Origin: RBG-16-34-14 sp963798865
Lineage (GTDB): Bacteria > Bacteroidota > Ignavibacteria > Ignavibacteriales > Ignavibacteriaceae
DNA length: 64,000 nt
Assembly (NCBI GenBank): GCA_963798865.1
Contig: CAWCVZ010000022.1
Coordinates: 310,001 to 374,000, forward strand
Reading direction: 5' to 3'
Of the stretch, positions 59,600-64,000 are shown piece by piece. Each line of letters opens with the position of its first letter. Position 1 is the first letter of the stretch. The position numbers and the translations under genes are program-made. The notes beneath the pieces are model-generated. The model worked only from the letters and a program-made list of their open reading frames with translations, ran no database searches and was not told the origin of the DNA.

Positions 59600-60627
59600 A
59601 TGAGCTTAAAAAAATTTTATAAAAATTTATATCCTTTATTACCAAAATCCTTTCAGGGAAATCTATCTAAAATTTCTTTTAATTTAGGTAAAACCCCAAG
59701 TGCGAAACAAAGTAGGAACAATGGTTTTCCCAATGGTGCAAAAGGTGGTTTCGTTATTTCAGCAGATTTTGAATTGGCGTGGGCCTGGCGTTATTCAAAA
59801 ACAAGTAAAACTCCATTAAAACTTGCAATTGATAAAGCTAAACAGGAAAGAGAAAACGTGCCGGTATTTTTAAAAATGTTCGAAGAGTATAATATTCCAA
59901 TAACCTGGGCTACCGTAGGACATTTATTTCTTGATAGCTGTAAAAAAGGTGATCACGAATGGATGAAAAAAATACCACATTTTGATAACCATTGGCTGTT
60001 TGAAAAAGGAGATTGGTATGATTTTGATCAGTGTTCAGATTATAAACGAGCACCTGAATGGTATGCACCGGATCTTTTAGAACTTATTATGAAATCAAAA
60101 GTAGAATCATGAAATAGGGAGTCATTCTTTTTCTCATCTTCATTTTAATGATAATGTTTGTCCTGCTGATGTTGCATTTGATGATTTGAAAGCTTGTGTT
60201 AATTCTGCCAAACAATTTGGCGTGCATTTAAAATCAATGGTTTTCCCGGGAGGGGGAATGGAAATTATAAATCTCTTGCAGATAACGGCTTTACAAACTT
60301 CAGGCAGAATTCCGAATTCGATCTTTTTTATCCTGAAGTTTCTCATTATGATTTAATTCGTTTACCCAGCAGTTTTTGTATAGGTGATGCAGGATTTAAT
60401 TGGTCTGGTAAATATTATAAACATAGATTTAAAAGATTGCTGATAGAGCTGTTGAAACCGGAACAGTTTGCCACGCTTGGTTTCATCCGAGTGAAAAGCA
60501 ATGGATTATTAATGAAGTTTTTCTGGAAGTGCTAAAATACGCTGCAGAATTAAGAGAAAAAGGATTGCTATATATTACTACAATGGATGAGATGGCATCA
60601 TTCATTAATAATAAAGTATCGATATAA
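59600..60627 (+). CDS. Polysaccharide deacetylase-like protein, one or more frameshifts
   Basis: The N-terminal half reads GGFVISADFELAWAWRYS, where the D-x-E/D metal pair of NodB-like enzymes sits, then VPVFLKMFEEYNIPITWATVG. After a break near 60105 the other frame gives EIGSHSFSHLHF-like sequence (His pair), KSMVFPGGGNGNYKSLADNGF, and LIELLKPEQFATLGFHPSEK, the later catalytic His. About 342 residues joined. Stop at 60627, two bases before the next ATG. Likely removes N-acetyl groups from the glycan or its precursor. Confidence 0.78.
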
Positions 60628-60629
60628 TT

Positions 60630-61987
60630 ATGGCAATAAGAAAATTCTTTGCTGATTATCTTGGTACAAAAATGACCGATAAAATTAAAGGTTATAAAGT
60701 TGAAGAATATTATAAATTTTTTATTTCTACTATAAGCTGGTCAAGAGATAAGCTTGAGGCATATCAATTAGAAAGATTAAAGTTTATTCTCGAGCATGCT
60801 ATTGAACATTCTAATTTTTTTAACAAAAGAATAAATGAGGCCGGTTTTGATATTGATAAATTCAAATACATAGATGAGTTTAAAAGTACCTCCACTAACC
60901 CGTGAAGATTTGCAGAATAATCTGGATCAAATTTTATCAAAAAATCTTAAATTATCCGATTGTCCAAAAGGATCATCCAGCGGTTCAACAGGACATCCCG
61001 TAATTTATTATCATGATGTTTATGGAACATCAGCAAATAAGGCTTCAGAGATTTTTAGCAAATATATAGGCGGGAGTAAAGCAGGTGACAGTTGGATCAA
61101 TATCTGGGCATAGCACAACAGTTAATGTTGATTGGAAGAAACCTGAAAGTTTTCTGAAAAAATTTGTTATGAATAAATCGAGATACCCCGCTTATAAATT
61201 AAACAATAAAGAACAATTTCAATCACTGTATAATTTATTTAAAAGAAAAAGCCAAACTTTATATATGGATATACAAATGCAATTTTTCTCTTTGCCAAGT
61301 TTCTTGAAGACAAGAATGAAAGATTAAAAAATATTAAGGGAGTTTTTTACTATTGCTGAAAACCTGCAGGAATTTCAGAAAAGAAAAAATAGAAAAATAC
61401 CTTGGACCTGTTTACGATCAGTTCGGATGCAGTGAAATAAATGGAATAGCAGCTCAATCACGATTCGATAATTTTTATTCTATACTCGATCCAAAAGTAT
61501 ATGTAGAATTTGGTAATATTATAGATAAAACAAATGGAATTAGAAAACTTATAATTACTGATCTTCATAACCTGGTTTTACCATTCATCAGGTATGAAAA
61601 TGGAGATATGGCAGTCCCTTTTGAAGTATATAATTATTATGATTTTTAATCTTAAATACTCAAAATTAAAATCTATTGATGGAAGGCTTTTGTCATATTA
61701 TAACTCTCCCGAATGGAGGTAATCTCGTTATCCCAAGTTTTTTCGGCAGCAGAATGTTGAAAAATGTTTCCGGAATAAAACAGTATCAGGTTCAAAAAAC
61801 GAAGGACAAAATTATTGTCAACCTAATTGTTGATAATGATTTTAAGGATGATTCTAAAAAAATCATATTCGGTACATTAGATGAATATATCCCCAGAGAA
61901 ATTGGATATGAAGTAGTATTTAACCAAAAACTTATTTACTCTAAAAATGGCAAGTTTAAAGTTTTAATAGACAATTTTTTGAATTAA
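60630..61987 (+). pseudogene. CapK/PaaK-like adenylate-forming enzyme, several frameshifts
   Basis: Related to phenylacetate-CoA ligases and the capsule protein CapK. LERLKFILEHAIEHSNFF is the usual N-terminal helix, VPPLTREDLQNN follows after one shift, and KGSSSGSTGHPVIYYHD is the ATP-binding P-loop. Further segments in other frames: YLGPVYDQFGCSEINGIAAQ, LIITDLHNLVLPFIRYENGDM, and GRLLSYYNSPEWR-like to SKNGKFKVLIDNF. About 450 residues joined. Role in capsule clusters is unproven; activation of an acyl group for sugar decoration is the usual guess. Confidence 0.75.
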
Positions 61988-61999
61988 TAACACAACTAT

Positions 62000-62976
62000 A
62001 CTTCAAATGGCTGATAGTACTCCCGGTAAAGATCGACTGTCCCAACAAACCTATTTCCAATTAGCAGATAGATTCTCTTGAAAATAGAGGGATTAAAAAT
62101 GAGCTTTTGAATCTTGAAGGACGTAGTTGCCTAATTACATAAGGGGTATAAAAAAAATCAGAAGAGTTATTAAATCAAAAAATATAGATGTAATTCATGC
62201 CCATTATGTTTATTGTGGACTTAGTGCACTATTAGCTTTAACAGGAAAGCCAATAGTCCTTTCCCTTATGGGAAGCGATTTATTAGGGTCTACCGACAAA
62301 GATGGAAATGTTACGGCGAGAGGTAAGGTCGATGGTTATCTTTCAAAGTTAGTTACGGGATATATTTTTGATATGGCAGTTGGGTTTAAACAAACCAGAT
62401 GAAATCAAATTTAAATTCGAATACTAATGTAGATGTGATTCCAAACGGTGTAAACTTTAATATTTTTCGGCCTATAGATAAATTGCACTGCAGAAAAGAA
62501 TTGGGATTAAAAGCTAATTTTTTTTATGCTTTATTTTTAGCAAATCCAAAAAATAATGAAAAAAATTTTCCTTTAGCTGAATCCGCAATTAACTGTTTTA
62601 AGAAAAATAATAACCTTACCGATGTTGAATTGCTTGTTATTACAAATGTTTCACACAATGATATTGTAAAATATATTAATGCCTGCGATGTTTTATTATT
62701 CACATCATTTTTAGAGGGTTCACCTAATGCGGTAAAAGAAGCTATGGCTTGTAATCTTCCGATTGTTTCAACTGATGTGGGCAATGTTAAAGAAATCGTT
62801 AATGGGACAGAAAATTGCTTTATTGTTTCTTATGATGCAGAAATAATATCATTAAAATTGAAAATCATTTATGATAACCGGGTTAGAACAGATGGCGGGA
62901 AAAGATAAATCATTTAAGAGATGATGTTATTTCAGACAAAATAATTACCATTTATAACAGACTTTTTAAAAATTAA
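62000..62976 (+). CDS. Glycosyltransferase family 4, two or three frameshifts
   Basis: Segments: WLIVLPVKIDCPNKPISN near 62000, DSLENRGIKNELLNLEG, then IKKIRRVIKSKNIDVIHAHY and VLSLMGSDLLGSTDKDGN; after a break at about 62395 VDVIPNGVNFNIFRPID and FTSFLEGSPNAVKEAMACNL (E-x7-E), and after another near 62895 KINHLRDDVISDKII to the stop at 62976. GT-B fold, retaining. The start is uncertain because the first frame has no ATG. Ends 29 bases before the AsnB gene. Confidence 0.78.
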
Positions 62977-63005
62977 TTTCGAAAGAATGGTTAATAAAGA
63001 ATAAG

Positions 63006-64000
63006 ATGTGCGGTATTACTGGAATTTTAAACTACAGAAGAAAAGAACCGGTTAATAAAGAATTACTTAAAAAAATGACCTGTTCCATCATCCCACCGGG
63101 GTCCCGATGGTGAAGGATTTTATTTTGATAATGAGAATGGTTTGGGTTTTGGCCACAGGAGACTATCTATTATAGATATTGAAGGCGGCATTCAGCCAAT
63201 GATTTCAGAGGATGAAAATTATATTCTTACATTTAACGGGGAAATTTACAATTACCGCGAATTAAAAAATGAATTACTCAATGCGGGCGTAAAGTTTAAA
63301 ACAAACAGCGATACCGAAGTTTTATTAAAATTATATCAACTATACGGAGAAGCCTGTTTAAGCAGACTTAACGGCATTTTTGCCTTCGGAATATGGAATA
63401 AAAACAAAAAAGAATTAATTATCGTTAGAGATCATCTCGGTATTAAACCATTATATTTTTTTAAGGGCAATAATAGTTTTGTATTTTCATCAGAGATTAA
63501 AGCAATTCTTATGCATCCGGAATACCAGAAAAAAATTGATAAAGAAGCCATTGATTTATATTTAACCTTCAGGCACTCCCCTTCTCCCAAAACATTATTT
63601 AAAGATATTTATCTTCTGCCGCAGGGTACATTTATAAAAGTTACAGATTCAAATGTTTCTGATTACAAATATTACTGGGATTCAGTATCAGATATAAATT
63701 ATTCTTTAAGTGTAAATGATTGGATTGATCTATTAACCCCAGCCACTGAAAAAGCAATTGAAATGCAGATGGTTAGTGATGTACCGATCAGTGTTTCATT
63801 AAGCGGAGGAGTTGATTCTAATACAATACTCTCTGTTGTCAGTAAAAATTCCAGGAATAATGTTTTAAGTTTTACTATTGGATTTACTGAAAATGAAAAG
63901 TACGATGAAGTTTCTTTGGCAAAAAGAGCTGAAGATTTTTATAAAACAGAAGTCGTATCAAAAATACTTAGCGCTGAAGATTACCAGGATTGGTTCTCAA
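63006..64000 (+). CDS. asnB: Asparagine synthase-like amidotransferase (partial, runs off right edge), one frameshift
   Basis: ATG 63006 gives MCGITGILNY with the catalytic Cys of the glutaminase domain. A shift near 63095 (SIIPPGSRW versus HRGPDGEGFYF) is followed by a long open frame: FGHRRLSIIDIEGG-like, FNGEIYNYRELKN, IVRDHLGIKPLYFF and the PP-loop SLSGGVDSNTILSVV near residue 264. The synthetase domain continues past the window. The second AsnB homologue here; in a locus with a UDP-uronate pathway it may amidate the sugar carboxyl group. Confidence 0.88.

Overview
The window looks like a metagenome-type contig from an AT-rich member of the Bacteroidota/Chlorobi group, most probably Ignavibacteria. 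Eight secreted proteins end in a type IX secretion (T9SS) type A sorting domain with the motif QNYPNPFNP, which is typical of that lineage, and codon use and intergenic DNA are strongly A/T. There is one tRNA gene (Pro, CGG). I see no rRNA, CRISPR array or insertion sequence.

Layout. 0-2.4 kb: pyrR-pyrB-pyrC pyrimidine operon (minus strand, pyrC cut by the left edge) behind a convincing PyrR-binding hairpin and attenuator. 2.5-9.8 kb: two large secreted T9SS proteins (a subtilisin-like protease and an Asp-box/sialidase-like protein) whose 3' halves are near-copies of each other. 9.8-12 kb: tRNA-Pro and a pair of GT2 glycosyltransferases, one of which has lost its DxD motif. 12-21.5 kb: island of secreted proteins, including a GDSL esterase with a dockerin-like tail beside a T9SS-anchored beta-sandwich protein, and a recent duplication of a DUF4185 gene. 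21.7-39 kb: minus-strand surface-glycan/lipid cluster (flippase, methyltransferases, glycosyltransferases, polysaccharide deacetylase, AsnB-type amidotransferase, two LPG-synthase-like membrane proteins, acyltransferase, sterol-desaturase-like hydroxylase, SDR epimerase, FAD glycerol-3-phosphate dehydrogenase). 39-44.4 kb: second T9SS island, again a dockerin-tailed protein followed by two cohesin-like T9SS proteins. 45-64 kb: plus-strand polysaccharide locus (UDP-HexNAc dehydrogenase, UDP-uronate 4-epimerase, GT39-like enzyme, alpha/alpha-toroid protein, Wzx-like flippase, several GT4s, WecB, Wzy-like polymerase, methyltransferases, deacetylase, CapK/PaaK-like enzyme, second AsnB) running off the right edge.

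A dominant feature is the number of reading-frame breaks. About ten genes in the first 45 kb carry one or two single-base shifts, one (12.3-13.7 kb) carries many, and almost every gene from 45.7 to 63.1 kb is broken, usually at homopolymers, while conserved motifs survive in the neighbouring frame. I read most of these as base-calling or low-coverage indels rather than decay, so broken genes are annotated as whole loci with the break positions given.

Functionally, the window combines nucleotide synthesis, an exopolysaccharide/lipid-linked glycan factory and a secreted surface-protein repertoire. The most interesting hypotheses are a T9SS-anchored cohesin/dockerin-like surface assembly repeated at two loci, the PyrR attenuator fused to the pyrR ribosome-binding site, and a nine-gene operon that looks like a membrane-lipid modification pathway.
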